13,513 nucleotides of DNA from an uncultured Mycoplasma sp. (GTDB taxonomy: Bacteria; Bacillota_I; Bacilli_A; RF39; UBA660): assembly GCA_905209745.1 (NCBI GenBank), contig CAJLUG010000008.1:1-13513 (forward strand), written 5' to 3'. Both the position numbers and the translations under genes were made by a program. The notes under the pieces were generated by a model. It did not search any database, was not told the DNA's origin, and worked only from the letters and a program-made list of their open reading frames with translations. Below are positions 12,847 through 13,513 of this stretch, in pieces. Position 1 is the stretch's first letter; each line of letters begins with the position of its first letter.

Positions 12847-12849
12847 CAA
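12821..12849 (-). promoter_or_regulatory. Promoter of the glycosylase gene
   Basis: On the minus strand, TTGCAT (plus-strand 12844-12849) and TATAGT (12821-12826) are spaced by 17 nt. Transcription would begin near 12814, immediately before the ribosome binding site. One arm of an inverted repeat overlaps the -35 and the other covers the start of the transcript. Confidence 0.6.
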
Positions 12850-12884
12850 GATATTTTCTCATATACTTTATTAGGTGATACTTT

Positions 12885-13433
12885 ATGAATAATGGAATTC
12901 AAATTATTTATCCTAGAACGGAATACGCTACTTTGAATCAAGAGATTTTTTCGGTTTTAGAAAAAGAGATTTTTCGTTTTATGAATATGGCAAAAGAACC
13001 GATTCAAGAAAACTTTACTTATACATTAGATGTTTCTCATGATGAATACAGTTATCAAAATTATCTATCGGTCGTACTTTATGTTTCTTCTTATACAGGT
13101 GGAGCTCATCCTAGTCATTCTATCTTATCTATTGTTTATGATAAGAATTTAGATCGTATTGTTACGATGGAGGATTTATTTTTAGAGCAGGAAGATTTAC
13201 TTTCTATCTTATCTAGAGAAAGTAGGAGAGTGTTATCTAAAAATTTGGGAGTAGTTGATCAAAATATGATGTTAGAAGGTACCAAACCAATTCTTTCTAA
13301 TTTCTCTATTTTTGCTTTTGCGCCTACGGGGATTATGGTCTTTTTCCCAGAATATCAAGTGGCCCCTTATTCTTCAGGAGCATTTAAAGTAGTGGTGCCT
13401 TATCGTGAAATTTTTCACAATAAAAAAGACTAA
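12885..13433 (+). CDS. DUF3298 (RsiV C-terminal-like) domain protein without a membrane anchor
   Basis: The 182-residue protein is almost entirely one DUF3298-type domain, the fold that forms the lysozyme-binding part of RsiV-like anti-sigma factors and of some peptidoglycan deacetylase accessory regions. Evidence is IIYPRTEYATLNQEI (7-21), SYTGGAHPSH (69-78), MEDLF (95-99) and the terminal FFPEYQVAPYSSGAFKVVVP (153-172). Related proteins normally have an N-terminal signal or membrane anchor; here none is seen, and the domain begins within ten residues of the ATG. AGGTGATACTTT precedes the start and fits well. No sigma factor gene is adjacent. It could be cytoplasmic, or have lost its anchor. 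The ligand is unknown. Confidence 0.8.
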   Translation: MNNGIQIIYPRTEYATLNQEIFSVLEKEIFRFMNMAKEPIQENFTYTLDVSHDEYSYQNYLSVVLYVSSYTGGAHPSHSILSIVYDKNLDRIVTMEDLFLEQEDLLSILSRESRRVLSKNLGVVDQNMMLEGTKPILSNFSIFAFAPTGIMVFFPEYQVAPYSSGAFKVVVPYREIFHNKKD

Positions 13434-13446
13434 TTTTTAGTCTTTC
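13425..13446 (+). terminator. Hairpin overlapping the DUF3298 gene stop
   Basis: AAAGACTAA (13425-13433) pairs perfectly with TTAGTCTTT (13437-13445) across a TTT loop. The stop codon lies in the left arm. The following sequence (CAATTATC) is not a clean T-run, so terminator strength is uncertain. The last 67 nt of the window show no recognisable gene. Confidence 0.55.
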
Positions 13447-13513
13447 AATTATCTCTTTTAGAGTGAATGGACACTATGGTGTAGTTAGAAAAATCTAGAG
13501 AAGTAATTATTTC

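Noticed and set aside
12844..12888. A 14-codon leader ORF (MQDIFSYTLLGDTL) whose TGA overlaps the ATG of the DUF3298 gene.
   Set aside because: Its GGTGAT is only 2 nt from the ATG, it overlaps the inverted repeat and promoter elements, and its content just reads through the next ribosome binding site. There is no attenuator structure to give it meaning.
12592..12888. A 98-codon plus-strand frame opposite the glycosylase gene.
   Set aside because: It is hydrophobic low-complexity sequence read from the antisense of a recognisable protein, with no ribosome binding site.
1..13513. Alternative genetic code (UGA as tryptophan), considered because of the AT-rich, Mollicute-like composition.
   Set aside because: Several genes end in TGA at the right place (6105-6107, 9877-9879, 12047-12049), and tryptophans are encoded by TGG throughout.
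1..13513. CRISPR array, insertion sequence, prophage or tRNA genes.
   Set aside because: No regularly spaced repeats, transposase or phage genes, or tRNA-like cloverleaf with CCA-type ends were seen. The window looks like ordinary chromosomal gene content.

Overview
The window is 13.5 kb of AT-rich DNA (GC by eye about one third) from a Gram-positive bacterium, most likely an anaerobic member of the Bacilli/Firmicutes, possibly an uncultured gut lineage (inference). The reasons are a class III (oxygen-sensitive) ribonucleotide reductase, a FemAB-type peptidoglycan cross-bridge enzyme, a class B sortase with a wall-anchored substrate, YlmH, CsoR, strong GGAGG/GAGGTGAT ribosome binding sites and sigma-A-like promoters. 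UGA is a stop codon (mutY, csoR and the second copA part end in TGA), so this is the standard code and not the Mycoplasma code.

Layout. Positions 1-2012 hold an anaerobic ribonucleotide reductase operon: the 3' part of nrdD, a separate 54-codon gene carrying only the glycyl-radical loop, and nrdG, closed by a terminator that overlaps the nrdG stop. Positions 2013-2321 are an intergenic stretch with three consecutive hairpins. Positions 2322-4314 encode an unknown two-span membrane protein and a FemX/MurM-like aminoacyltransferase. ylmH (4318-4998, minus) converges on it and diverges from a mutY-exoA base-excision-repair operon (5073-6856). A bidirectional terminator separates exoA from a convergent surface-protein gene (6896-7864, minus). 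That gene is divergent from a class B sortase (7963-8790), followed in the same apparent operon by a small unknown gene and a dCMP deaminase. Positions 9555-12269 are a copper-efflux operon: CsoR operator/promoter, csoR, a copA interrupted into two reading frames, and copZ. A hypoxanthine-DNA-glycosylase-like gene (12311-12805, minus) and a divergent DUF3298 gene (12885-13433) end the window.

How the genes fit together. NrdD, its glycyl-radical peptide and NrdG form one dNTP-producing system; dCMP deaminase also feeds dTTP synthesis. MutY, ExoA and the family-6-like glycosylase act on oxidised or deaminated DNA. FemX, the sortase and its putative substrate with an NPETSD signal act on the cell wall. 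CsoR, CopA and CopZ form a copper sensor, pump and chaperone unit.

The two most notable observations are the physical separation of the catalytic glycyl-radical domain from NrdD, and the break in copA just after the CPC motif, where about four residues plus the reading frame are lost while every other motif stays intact.
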